Below are positions 8,763-16,846 of a stretch of DNA of 42,338 bases, in pieces. Position numbers and translations under genes: made by a program. Source of the stretch: Bacteriovoracaceae bacterium (lineage in GTDB: Bacteria > Bdellovibrionota > Bacteriovoracia > Bacteriovoracales > Bacteriovoracaceae). Numbering within the stretch: the stretch's first letter is position 1; each line of letters begins with the position of its first letter. The stretch spans positions 1 through 42,338 of the forward strand of contig JAGSHI010000015.1 of NCBI GenBank assembly GCA_023954635.1. The letters run 5' to 3'. The notes beneath the pieces were generated by a model that was given only the letters and a program-made list of their open reading frames with translations, made no database searches and was not told the DNA's origin.

Positions 8763-8839
8763 TGGTCGGAGCGACTGGATTCGAACCAGCGACCCCCTGC
8801 TCCCAAAGCAGGTGCGCTACCAAGCTGCGCTACGCTCCG
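8763..8839 (-). tRNA. tRNA-Pro (anticodon UGG)
   Basis: The minus strand folds as a full cloverleaf of 77 nt. The acceptor stem is CGGAGCG/CGCTCCG with discriminator A and an encoded CCA (8765-8763). The D arm is GCGC...GCGC with AGCTTGGTA in the loop. The anticodon arm is CCTGC-TTTGGGA-GCAGG, giving UGG. The T arm is GCTGG-TTCGAAT-CCAGT with a terminal G-T pair. It lies 36 nt after the rdgB stop in the same orientation. Confidence 0.96.
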
Positions 8840-8875
8840 ACTAAATGATTCTTGGTAGAAAAGATATAATGAAAT

Positions 8876-9469
8876 TCAGACCCTTTGGCAATCTCTTTCC
8901 CGAAGAAAGCTCGAAGCATGGAGAGAAGCCTTAGAGCGATGGGAATTTTCTTTTTTCCAGTTAGGAAGTTCTGCCAGTGTAGAGCGCTCATCGACTCCAT
9001 CTGGTACGAATATCGGATCATAGCCAAACCCATGACTACCACTGTAATTCTCACCTATCTGACCATGCACACGGCCCTCAAAGAAGTAATACTCATCTTC
9101 TGAAAAATATAAACAAAGCACGCAAATAAAATAGGCTGACCTATTTTCGATGCCATCTAACTTTTTCAAAAGAAGTTCTGCTCGATCCTTATCGGTTAAC
9201 CCCTCTCCCCCAAACCTTGCGGAATGAATCCCAAGCTCATTCGGGAGTGAAGCGACCACAAGACCGGAGTCGTCTGAAAGTACTGGCTGTTTAAATTTTT
9301 TAAAGTAACCCTCAGCTTTCAAAAGTGCATTTTCAGAAAATGACTTCCCCGTTTCATCTACTTCAATTTTCTCTGGGGCCTTCTCAACACTTATAATTTT
9401 CTTGTCAAAAAGCTCAGAAAACTCTTCTGCTTTGTGAGCATTCCCAGAGGCCAAAATAAATTCAATCAT
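8876..9469 (-). CDS. rdgB: Non-canonical purine NTP pyrophosphatase (RdgB/HAM1, ITPase)
   Basis: Hydrolyses dITP, ITP and XTP to the monophosphate and pyrophosphate, cleaning the nucleotide pool. The 197-residue product matches the family length and shows [13 protein letters not shown] at the N-terminus (substrate-binding S/TxNxxK), SDDSGLVV around residue 67 (catalytic aspartates), HSARFGGE, and [12 protein letters not shown] near residue 150 with a late SHRSKA. The ATG start overlaps the rph stop by 4 bp, the usual rph-rdgB arrangement, so the two are translationally coupled. tRNA-Pro follows 36 nt downstream on the same strand and may share the transcript. Confidence 0.93.
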   Translation of the reverse strand: MIEFILASGNAHKAEEFSELFDKKIISVEKAPEKIEVDETGKSFSENALLKAEGYFKKFKQPVLSDDSGLVVASLPNELGIHSARFGGEGLTDKDRAELLLKKLDGIENRSAYFICVLCLYFSEDEYYFFEGRVHGQIGENYSGSHGFGYDPIFVPDGVDERSTLAELPNWKKENSHRSKASLHASSFLRERDCQRV

Positions 9470-10170
9470 TCTAATGCTTCTTTTTGTGCTTTAAAAACAT
9501 GAGTGAGTGCTTTCTTTGAACAATCAAGGATTGCCATTAACTGCTCATGAGAAAAAGGGTCACCCTCTGCAGTTCCCTGAACTTCGACAAATTTACCTGT
9601 TTCAGTCATCACGATATTGACGTCAGCTTCACAACTTGAATCTTCCTCGTAATCAAGATCAGCAATAATTTTCCCTTCCTTATCAATTCCAACACTCAAA
9701 GCAGCTAGACCATCTTTCAATGGAGACTCTGTCAAAAGCCCTTCATCCATCAACTTCTTAATCGCTAACTTTAATGCAACATAAGCCCCACTGATCGAAG
9801 TCGTTCTTGTTCCACCATCAGCGACAAGTACGTCGCAATCAACAACAATTGATCTCTCACCAAGTTTTTGAAGATCAACAACACTTCTTAAACTTCTTCC
9901 AATGAGTCTTTGGATTTCTTGGGTACGACCACTTACTTTACTTCTCTCTCTTCGGTTTCTTGTATGAGTTGAAGAAGGCAGCATTGAATACTCTGCAGTA
10001 ACCCATCCCCTAGACTCATTTCTCATCCAAGGAGGAACAGATTCTTCAACTGATGCCGTAATGTGAACTTTAGTATTTCCAAATTCTGCAATCACACTTC
10101 CTGCTGCATATGGATTTTGATTTAATGTAAACTTAATGCTTCGCGGCTCATCTCTTTTAATTAACGTCAT
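9466..10170 (-). CDS. rph: Ribonuclease PH
   Basis: Phosphorolytic 3'-5' exoribonuclease that trims tRNA 3' ends and works as a hexameric ring. The 234-residue product covers the whole RNase PH fold: [34 protein letters not shown], the RNA- and phosphate-binding [41 protein letters not shown], and [12 protein letters not shown] near the end. The length is about normal (E. coli 238). An AAGGGG Shine-Dalgarno lies 7 nt before the ATG. rdgB overlaps its 3' end by 4 bp. birA diverges across a 71-bp gap in which I find no strong promoter. Confidence 0.95.
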   Translation of the reverse strand: MTLIKRDEPRSIKFTLNQNPYAAGSVIAEFGNTKVHITASVEESVPPWMRNESRGWVTAEYSMLPSSTHTRNRRERSKVSGRTQEIQRLIGRSLRSVVDLQKLGERSIVVDCDVLVADGGTRTTSISGAYVALKLAIKKLMDEGLLTESPLKDGLAALSVGIDKEGKIIADLDYEEDSSCEADVNIVMTETGKFVEVQGTAEGDPFSHEQLMAILDCSKKALTHVFKAQKEALE

Positions 10171-10241
10171 GTTTATACCCCTTGAATTGAATCTGCCCTA
10201 TACTACAATCGAGTCTGGTTTTCTGTAAACGAGGAAAGGCA

Positions 10242-10940
10242 ATGCATCATGTACATTTAGACGAAGTGGAGTCAACCCAGACTTATCTCAAAGAAAACCT
10301 CGAAGAGCTTAGAAGTATTCAGCAGAATGTTCTTGTTTCAACTAGATCTCAGACACTAGGGCAAGGTAGGTCTGGGAACTCTTGGCAATTTTTTGATAAC
10401 TCGCTCGCCTTCTCTTTTACGCTAGAGCCAAATGAGGAGTTAACTTTAACTAGTTTAGAGATTGGTGTTCTCCTTACAAAATTTTTTAAAGAGTACGACA
10501 GTCTTGAAATTTTATTAAAGTGGCCGAATGATCTTCTAAATTCTGACCTCGCAAAACTAGGTGGAATACTTTGTACTTACAAAGATCCGAAGACAATAGT
10601 CGTTGGTATAGGAATAAATTTAGGAAAGTCGGATGTTAACGATAGTGATTTTCCCTATCCAGTCTCTTCACTTTCAAGTGATTTGGTTCTTACAGAAAAT
10701 GATTACAGTGAAATACCTCGTGCAATTTATGATTTTATACTTACTAATAGAATTCGAAAAAATGCTCTTAAACCTTTATGGGACAAAGTTTGTGTTCACT
10801 TAAATAAGTCTGTTTCAATTATTGATGGTGAAAATAAAAAGACAGGGATATTTAAAGGCATCAGTCATGATGGTTCAGCACAACTTGAAATAGATGGAGA
10901 AGTTGAAACAGTCATGAATGGATCGTTATTTATTAATTAA
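10242..10940 (+). CDS. birA: Biotin-[acetyl-CoA carboxylase] ligase BirA (monofunctional)
   Basis: Activates biotin with ATP to biotinyl-AMP and attaches it to the biotin carboxyl carrier protein. The 232 residues comprise only the ligase: VESTQTYLK near the N-terminus, the biotinyl-AMP loop TLGQGRSGNSWQ (about 43-54), WPNDLLNSDLAKLGGILC (lysine around 105), VGIGINLG, and a short C-terminal beta domain ending in GEVETVMNGSLF. The N-terminal helix-turn-helix of bifunctional BirA is absent, so it should not repress biotin genes. The Shine-Dalgarno is GAGGAAAGG just upstream. Its 3' end overlaps the convergent receiver-domain gene by 8 bp. Confidence 0.9.
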   Translation: MHHVHLDEVESTQTYLKENLEELRSIQQNVLVSTRSQTLGQGRSGNSWQFFDNSLAFSFTLEPNEELTLTSLEIGVLLTKFFKEYDSLEILLKWPNDLLNSDLAKLGGILCTYKDPKTIVVGIGINLGKSDVNDSDFPYPVSSLSSDLVLTENDYSEIPRAIYDFILTNRIRKNALKPLWDKVCVHLNKSVSIIDGENKKTGIFKGISHDGSAQLEIDGEVETVMNGSLFIN

Positions 10941-12618
10941 TTGATTCTGAAATATCTCTAATTTCTTTTTTGATCAGATTCTCTGCTAAGTCAGGAATGA
11001 CTTCCCAAGCGACTTGCTCTACCTTATCACGACACATCTCTCGAACGAGATCTTCAATCATTGGTTTTAGTGACTCTTTTATCGATTCAATAATTTCATC
11101 TTTATCAATTTCAATCTCGACAACTTCTTCATGTGATTGCTGAGGAGCTTTAGGCTCAGTTTTCTCTTCGCGAGGTGGTTCTACATAATCACCTTTAGTC
11201 TCTAACGAATCAACCATGTCTGGATTCGCACCAGCACCTTCAACATATTCACTAATTGTTAAGTCTTGATTAGCACCTTTCTTATCATCAACCGCCCAAA
11301 ATTCATCAGGTGAGACCTCACTATCAATCTCATTGGCCAAATCAGATTGCTCATCTGCTGAACGAGAAAGTATCAATGGATCTGTTGCATCAAGCTCTTC
11401 GTCATCATCTTCACCATCATCTGGAGCAAGATCATCCATAGAAACTAGCTTAGATTTTGGTTCCCTTGGCTCTTCCGCCATTGATGATCCACCTAGATCT
11501 GGATAATCGAGGTCAGAATTATCAGGAACTTTTATTTCATCTTCTTCTGAAGCTTGCACAGCAACTGGTTCAGGTTCTGATTGAGCAACTTCTTCAATTA
11601 ATTCTGATTCAATTTCAGAACCTAAGTCTTCTAAATTCACAAGTTCAGAGCTTGTATCTTCAGAACTCGATATAACAGGAGGGAATAAAGAGTTATCCTC
11701 AGGTCCACCAATAACTCCAGGAATGCTCATGCCCCAAGATTCGATTTCATTATTCAAAGTTGATCCAGAGATTTCGCTCGTAGTTTTTTCACTATCTTCC
11801 TCCCAAAGTCCTCCACTGTTATCAAGTAGAGATTCATCTTCTTGGCTCGGACTGTCCACAACCCAACCATCATTCTCAGAGGTTAATTCTTCGTCAGCTT
11901 CTTGTTTAAAATAATCAGCACCTTCTTCTAATCCACTATTATCAGACGTGCCTTGTAAATCTACTTCTTCAGTAACTTCCTCATCCTCTGGTCCTAAATC
12001 TTCGGACTCATTAAAGTCGTCATTCTCTGTATGAAGCTGGATTTCTTCGGTTTTTTCACCAATATCCTCTTCTAAAACTTCTTCTTCCATAACTGAATCA
12101 GACTCCATTTCTGGTTCTGGCTCAACTATAATTTCAGTTTCTTCATCAGATAGAGAGATTTCTTCAGTTTGTTCTTCTTCATCCTCAATGACATCTGAGA
12201 CTTCTTCTGCTTCATCAGTAACTGATTCTTCTTTTTCATCATCCTCATCAAAAGATGAGTCTATAATGTCTGTACATTTTTGAACAAACTTTGCACTTTC
12301 AAATGGTTTAACAATTTTGTCATTAACTCCAATTTGCTCAAGTTGATTCTCATCAACAGAATCAAATGTGCCCAACATAACTAGTATATTTACACCTGGA
12401 GATATATTTAAAATTTCTTTGGCAAGATCATAACCGGATTTAGACTCTGACAAATTAAAGTCTAATAGAATGAGGTCATACTTTCGTACACTAATTTTAT
12501 CAAAGAGGTCAGTCTCATTTTTACATTGCTCTAACTCATAACCAGTTTCGGCCAGAGTTATTCCAACTACCTTTTGAATTGTTAAGCTGTCATCAGCGAC
12601 TAAAATTTTTGCCGTCAT
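10933..12618 (-). CDS. Receiver-domain protein with a very long acidic linker and a C-terminal helical domain
   Basis: Residues 1-120 are a response-regulator receiver domain with D9 and D10 (VADDS), phospho-acceptor D53 (LLDFN), T84 and K104 (VKPF). Residues about 121-480 form an extremely acidic, low-complexity stretch of E, D and S with no visible fold. The last 70 residues are helical (IDKDEIIESIKESLKPMIED ... VEQVAWEVIPDLAENLIKKE). I recall this type of C-terminus from receiver proteins of deltaproteobacteria but cannot name its function. There is no DNA-binding or enzymatic output domain, so output is probably by protein contact. The ATG at 12618 is chosen (GAGG 5 nt upstream) over an alternative start 11 codons earlier. 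It is the last gene of the FHA/PP2C block, 78 nt after the phosphatase. Confidence 0.82.
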   Translation of the reverse strand: MTAKILVADDSLTIQKVVGITLAETGYELEQCKNETDLFDKISVRKYDLILLDFNLSESKSGYDLAKEILNISPGVNILVMLGTFDSVDENQLEQIGVNDKIVKPFESAKFVQKCTDIIDSSFDEDDEKEESVTDEAEEVSDVIEDEEEQTEEISLSDEETEIIVEPEPEMESDSVMEEEVLEEDIGEKTEEIQLHTENDDFNESEDLGPEDEEVTEEVDLQGTSDNSGLEEGADYFKQEADEELTSENDGWVVDSPSQEDESLLDNSGGLWEEDSEKTTSEISGSTLNNEIESWGMSIPGVIGGPEDNSLFPPVISSSEDTSSELVNLEDLGSEIESELIEEVAQSEPEPVAVQASEEDEIKVPDNSDLDYPDLGGSSMAEEPREPKSKLVSMDDLAPDDGEDDDEELDATDPLILSRSADEQSDLANEIDSEVSPDEFWAVDDKKGANQDLTISEYVEGAGANPDMVDSLETKGDYVEPPREEKTEPKAPQQSHEEVVEIEIDKDEIIESIKESLKPMIEDLVREMCRDKVEQVAWEVIPDLAENLIKKEIRDISESIN

Positions 12619-12696
12619 ATATTCCTCAATAACATTTTCACCTAATCTCAATTACTTCGCAACAATTTGAATTAAATCCGACGAAAAAACTTGATA

Positions 12697-13434
12697 TTAA
12701 AACTGGAGGAAAATAGTCGATTGATTATCTAAATTCCCACGAGAATTGGCGAGATTAAAGAGTTCATCGATCTTTTCACTTTGAGGGAGGCTTTTTTCAA
12801 TAGTGTAGCAAATCTCTTTGGGTTCTACTCTACTGTAAACACCGTCTGACATGAGTATGAACAAGTCTTCTGGCAAAACTCTATACTCTGATATTTGGAG
12901 ATGAAGATCATCAAATAAACCAAAACCACTCATAGGAGCTGAGTGAAACTGGGGATCGTAATTATCTTTTGAGATAGTACGAAGAGAGTCCGGCTGAACA
13001 ACCACTTCAATATGTCCTCGTCTATATCTGTAACATAAACAATTTCCAGTCGAGGCAAAAGTAAGAATATTTTCAGCAAGTGCAGCACAAATGCCACTCG
13101 CTCCACCACGGTTAGACATTTCTTTCTCTGAATTTTCTTTCTTTAACAAACTATGTGCTAAATGAAGAGCATTTATGAGTGCATTCCCTTCAATTAAATA
13201 TTTATGGCTAAAATAGAAAGGAAGTGTTGAGTCAGGATCTCCACCAATTTTTGTATAAAACTTTTTAACTGTTTCTTTAACTAGCTCAACCGCCTTATCT
13301 CCAATATTTGTTCCGCCAAATCCATCAAATAATAAAAATAAATTATTCACTAGATCAATATCATGATCATCTTCATTTACTTGAAGGTAAGGTCCAGAAT
13401 CAGTTCTTGCGCTATAACTTTTTAGTTTAATCAT
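12697..13434 (-). CDS. PP2C-family serine/threonine protein phosphatase
   Basis: Metal-dependent phosphatase expected to remove phosphate from Ser/Thr residues in the cytoplasm. The 245-residue product shows the family's metal-binding motifs: acidic EDD at 21-23, FDGFGG (D37), MSDGVYSRV (D197) and GNLDNQST (D236, N237), plus GGASGICAAL and FASTGNCLCYRYRRG in the core strands. It is compact, with no regulatory extension and no membrane segment. It starts 2 nt after the stop of the large FHA-TPR gene, so the two are coupled. FHA domains bind phosphothreonine, so its likely substrates are partners of the neighbouring FHA proteins (inference). No cognate kinase is in the window. Confidence 0.85.
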   Translation of the reverse strand: MIKLKSYSARTDSGPYLQVNEDDHDIDLVNNLFLLFDGFGGTNIGDKAVELVKETVKKFYTKIGGDPDSTLPFYFSHKYLIEGNALINALHLAHSLLKKENSEKEMSNRGGASGICAALAENILTFASTGNCLCYRYRRGHIEVVVQPDSLRTISKDNYDPQFHSAPMSGFGLFDDLHLQISEYRVLPEDLFILMSDGVYSRVEPKEICYTIEKSLPQSEKIDELFNLANSRGNLDNQSTIFLQF

Positions 13435-13436
13435 CC

Positions 13437-15785
13437 CTAATCCAAATAATCTTTCAACTTCTCAGTAGCTTTTTGATAATACTCACTATCAGAAGGAGAA
13501 ATTTGTTGAACTTCTTGAAACTTTTCTTTCGCATCATTAAAAAGACTTAATGATTCCGAAATTATCGCTTCTCTATATATTTTACGTGAACGAATGGTTA
13601 ATTTGTCACTTATGTCATTCATCTCATTAAGTGCTTCCATGTGAGTTGGATCTACCTTCAATATTTCGCTGTAGATTTCATATGCACCCTTTAGGTCTTG
13701 ACCTTCACTCAATGATCGAGCTTTTCCAAGTAAAGGGTTAATTGCATCAGAAAGTTCTTTTTTAGAGGTATCAAGCATTTGACTTCCCTCTTTAACTAAA
13801 TCTTCATCCATCCCCTGAAGTCTTAAGAACTCTTCAAGTTTTAAAATTGCATTATGCCATTCTTTTTTTAAGTAATAGTTTTTACCAGGAGCAAGCTGGT
13901 CTACCATTCTCTTCCTTTCTGCTTTTTTCTGAGCTTCTTCAATGGCCTTTCTTTCTTGTTCTTTGACCCAGGCATCGAGCTCAATTTTCAGTTGAGGAAC
14001 ATCGAAGTTTTCTGGATCTAATTCCAAAATTTGAGCAAAGAATGCTTGTGCCGCTTCAACTTTTTTATCTTTAGTAGCTTCTTTCGCTCTAGTAACAAGT
14101 TCTTTAACTTTTTCCATTCTCTTTTTACGTTCTATTTCAGCTTGTTTTTTTCTTTCTAATTCTTCTAATTTTGCAAGGCCTTGTTTCGCAAGATCATAGA
14201 GAGTCTTCGATTGTTTATATTCGGGAGTCATTGTAAATATTTTTTCCAACTCATCCATAGCTTCTTTATATTTACCTTGATCAAAAAACTCTTTTGCTAA
14301 AAGGTAAGTTGAATCAAGAAACTCTAACTCTTCAGGTTTGAATTTTTTAGCAAGACGAGGATCTGTACCCTTTTTCTTTGCTACTTTATCTTTATCTTTA
14401 AGACCTCTCGATTTTGCATCTTTTCCTTTTGGACCAGGTGGCTTAGGAGCTGGCTCTTCATCTAGTAATACCCAAGCTCCAATTAATCCCACAACAATAT
14501 AGAGAAGTTTCTTTCTCTTTTCAGGATCCTGTAAGGCCTCTTTCGAAAACAGTGAACCTCCGCTAGATTTAGCTGCTTCTGCAGGTTCTCCAAAACTCTC
14601 ACCATCAATAACGACATCACCTTCCGGCAAATCGGCATCATTAAAATCTTCTGAGACTTCTACAATTTGCTGAACTTCTATCTCCTGCCCTTCTTCAACT
14701 GGCATAAGTCGACTTTCTTCTTCTTTTAGAAGGTCAGAAATAATATGAACTGTAAAAGTGGTTTCACCAATAATGAATTCATCATTGTTTGTAAGGTTTG
14801 ATTTATTTACTCTTTCACCGTTTAGAAGTGTTCCATTCCCAGAATTTAAATCTTCTAATACGCATGTAATGTTATTCTTTCTAACGATGGCATGTTTTGC
14901 AGAAACTTCAGGGTCATTTAAAACAATATCGCACTTTTCTGGATCTCTACCAATAATAGTCTCAGGCTTATCAATAATAAATTTGTCAAATGGTGCGACT
15001 TCACCAAATAATTCTAGTTCAAATCGAGCGAATGTTTGAAAGACTTTTGTTGATTCATCATCAACAGTATCAACGGCGTAGTCATCTGCTCCTTCATCGA
15101 ACATGTCTCCATCACCATCCTCGTCATAATCAAAGCCATCTCCCTCAGAGTCTTCATTATCACCATCTTCTTGTTCAAAATCACTACTCGTAAAGTCTGG
15201 ACTCTCTTCTTCTTCATCTCCTCCAAAGAGATCATCTTCACCTTCATCAGAAGAGCTTGCAAACTCATCAACCTCACCTTCTTCACCACCAAGCTCGTCT
15301 GCTGATTCGTCAAGTTGTTCAGTTTCAGTTTCAGTTTGTGCTTCACTATTTACTTCTTCTGGACTCGACTCTTCTTCAAGTTCTGGAGAATCTAATACTT
15401 CGGTTGCGGCCTCATCAACTTCAACAGGTGCTTCACTCTCATTTGGAGTCTCTTCATTTTGAGTAATAACGGGACCAATCCCAAAAACATTTAAGATATA
15501 TGGTCCAACAGTTATCACATCACCATTATTTAGTTCTTTTTCATCTACCGGGACACCATTGACGATTAATCCGCCATAATCAGACACCTGGCCAATAGTC
15601 CAATTTCCTTCTTTATATGTAATTTTTGCGTGCTCTCTCGATACTTGTTGATCTTCTAGACAGACATGACAATCATCGCTTCGACCGATAAACATAGATA
15701 CAGAAGCATCTCCAATGCCTTGGATCTCAGAAGAAAGATCTGCTTCTTCTACTAATTTGTTGTCTCGTAGCACACTAAGTTTCAC
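13437..15785 (-). CDS. Membrane protein with two FHA domains, acidic linkers and TPR repeats
   Basis: Phosphothreonine-reading scaffold, 782 residues. FHA-1 (about 30-105) has the signature G34-R35-S36 and S49-R50-E51-H52. Residues 110-245 are an extremely acidic linker. FHA-2 (about 276-350) has GRDPEKCDIVL, SAKHAIV and LNSGNGTLLNG (N314, N317). After a second acidic stretch, KRKKLLYIVVGLIGAWVLL (423-441) is a single membrane segment preceded by basic residues. From about 490 to the end are TPR-like repeats interrupted by a K/E-rich helical section. With the basic flank inside, the FHA half should be cytoplasmic and the TPR half periplasmic (inference). It overlaps the preceding FHA gene by 4 bp, and the PP2C gene follows after 2 nt. 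Confidence 0.86.
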   Translation of the reverse strand: MKLSVLRDNKLVEEADLSSEIQGIGDASVSMFIGRSDDCHVCLEDQQVSREHAKITYKEGNWTIGQVSDYGGLIVNGVPVDEKELNNGDVITVGPYILNVFGIGPVITQNEETPNESEAPVEVDEAATEVLDSPELEEESSPEEVNSEAQTETETEQLDESADELGGEEGEVDEFASSSDEGEDDLFGGDEEEESPDFTSSDFEQEDGDNEDSEGDGFDYDEDGDGDMFDEGADDYAVDTVDDESTKVFQTFARFELELFGEVAPFDKFIIDKPETIIGRDPEKCDIVLNDPEVSAKHAIVRKNNITCVLEDLNSGNGTLLNGERVNKSNLTNNDEFIIGETTFTVHIISDLLKEEESRLMPVEEGQEIEVQQIVEVSEDFNDADLPEGDVVIDGESFGEPAEAAKSSGGSLFSKEALQDPEKRKKLLYIVVGLIGAWVLLDEEPAPKPPGPKGKDAKSRGLKDKDKVAKKKGTDPRLAKKFKPEELEFLDSTYLLAKEFFDQGKYKEAMDELEKIFTMTPEYKQSKTLYDLAKQGLAKLEELERKKQAEIERKKRMEKVKELVTRAKEATKDKKVEAAQAFFAQILELDPENFDVPQLKIELDAWVKEQERKAIEEAQKKAERKRMVDQLAPGKNYYLKKEWHNAILKLEEFLRLQGMDEDLVKEGSQMLDTSKKELSDAINPLLGKARSLSEGQDLKGAYEIYSEILKVDPTHMEALNEMNDISDKLTIRSRKIYREAIISESLSLFNDAKEKFQEVQQISPSDSEYYQKATEKLKDYLD

Positions 15786-16840
15786 TTATTATTATCTCCG
15801 CTCTTGCGTTCCTTTCTCTCATGATCATCAAAACATTTAATTTCACCAAATAACTTACCCAATTCTTTTTCAACAATGGCTATACTATTTTCAGCGTCAA
15901 TTCGCCTTTCATCCTCTGGTTTATTCTGCAACATTCTAACAATTGAACAATAACTATTTTTTGCTTCTATATACCTTAAAGCCTCTGCTTCTCTTTTTGC
16001 TTTAATAAATACTAAGTCAATTTCCGCATCTAACCTTTGCTTAGCTTTATTTAAGTAGAAACTTGCTCTACCATTGGCAGGACTCAAAATTAAAGCGAGA
16101 TTAAATTCTCTAATCGCTCTAAAATAATTCCCTTCTCTAAACTCTCTTTGACCTCTATGTATAATTGCTTCCAACTTATCTCTTGTTTCTTTATTTTCCT
16201 CTTGGTCTTGTCTTCTAATTCTATCCTCAAGAGAGTCTACTTTAGTCTTTTTCTGTTTTGCCTTTGTTGCTTTTGGTGCAGGCTTTTCTTCTTCACCTAA
16301 CATTACCCAAGCTCCGACCAGAACAACTGCAAAAATGAGCAACTTCTTTCTTTTTTCCTCAGGAGTAGGTTCCTTTTTATTTTTCTTTTTCTTAGGTTTT
16401 TCCTCTTCCTCTTCATCCTCGTCGTCTTCCCACTCTTCATCATCATCTTCGTCTTCGTCTTCATCAACTTCTTCGAGTGCTTTTTCTACAATATTGTATC
16501 TATTAAACTTAAAAACTGTTTGACCAATAATAATTTTGTCACCATCTGATAATGTATGCTGACTAATTTTAAGATCATTAACAATAACTCCGTTATGACT
16601 TCCTAAATCTGTAACAACATATTTACCTGCAACTTTTGTTAATTCAGCATGCTCACGAGACGATTTTGCATCAATCACTTGAACATCTGCTGTTTCACTC
16701 CTTCCCATTACGAGACGCTGGCCCTTTAAGTAATAACTAAGACCTTTATTTTTACCAGTCATGCATAATAGTCGAAAATGCTCCCCTGCTATTTCAGGAG
16801 GGCTAATATCACGACTAATTTTTACATTCGCGGTAGCCAT
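15782..16840 (-). CDS. Membrane protein with one FHA domain and TPR-like repeats
   Basis: The 352-residue protein is a shorter paralogue of its downstream neighbour. The FHA domain spans about 43-118, with G46-R47-S48, S61-R62-E63-H64 and LGSHNGVIVND (N83-G84). It is followed by a solid acidic run (124-147), a lysine cluster, and one membrane segment at about 165-181 (KRKKLLIFAVVLVGAWVML), which closely resembles the segment in the next protein, including the GEEEKPAPK that follows. Residues 205-340 contain TPR-like helices (REGNYFRAIREFNLALILSP). The layout suggests an FHA domain in the cytoplasm and TPRs in the periplasm. It lies 6 nt after the preceding FHA gene and overlaps the following one by 4 bp. 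Confidence 0.85.
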   Translation of the reverse strand: MATANVKISRDISPPEIAGEHFRLLCMTGKNKGLSYYLKGQRLVMGRSETADVQVIDAKSSREHAELTKVAGKYVVTDLGSHNGVIVNDLKISQHTLSDGDKIIIGQTVFKFNRYNIVEKALEEVDEDEDEDDDEEWEDDEDEEEEEKPKKKKNKKEPTPEEKRKKLLIFAVVLVGAWVMLGEEEKPAPKATKAKQKKTKVDSLEDRIRRQDQEENKETRDKLEAIIHRGQREFREGNYFRAIREFNLALILSPANGRASFYLNKAKQRLDAEIDLVFIKAKREAEALRYIEAKNSYCSIVRMLQNKPEDERRIDAENSIAIVEKELGKLFGEIKCFDDHERKERKSGDNNK

Positions 16841-16846
16841 TTATTC

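Noticed and set aside
8422-8839. tRNA-Pro 3' end as an integration site for a mobile element
   Set aside because: No integrase, no direct repeat of the tRNA end and no foreign genes nearby; the palindrome alone is not enough.
16335-16523. Plus-strand frame coding for long serine runs
   Set aside because: It is the reverse reading of the acidic Asp/Glu tract of the FHA-TPR gene; no Shine-Dalgarno or independent support.
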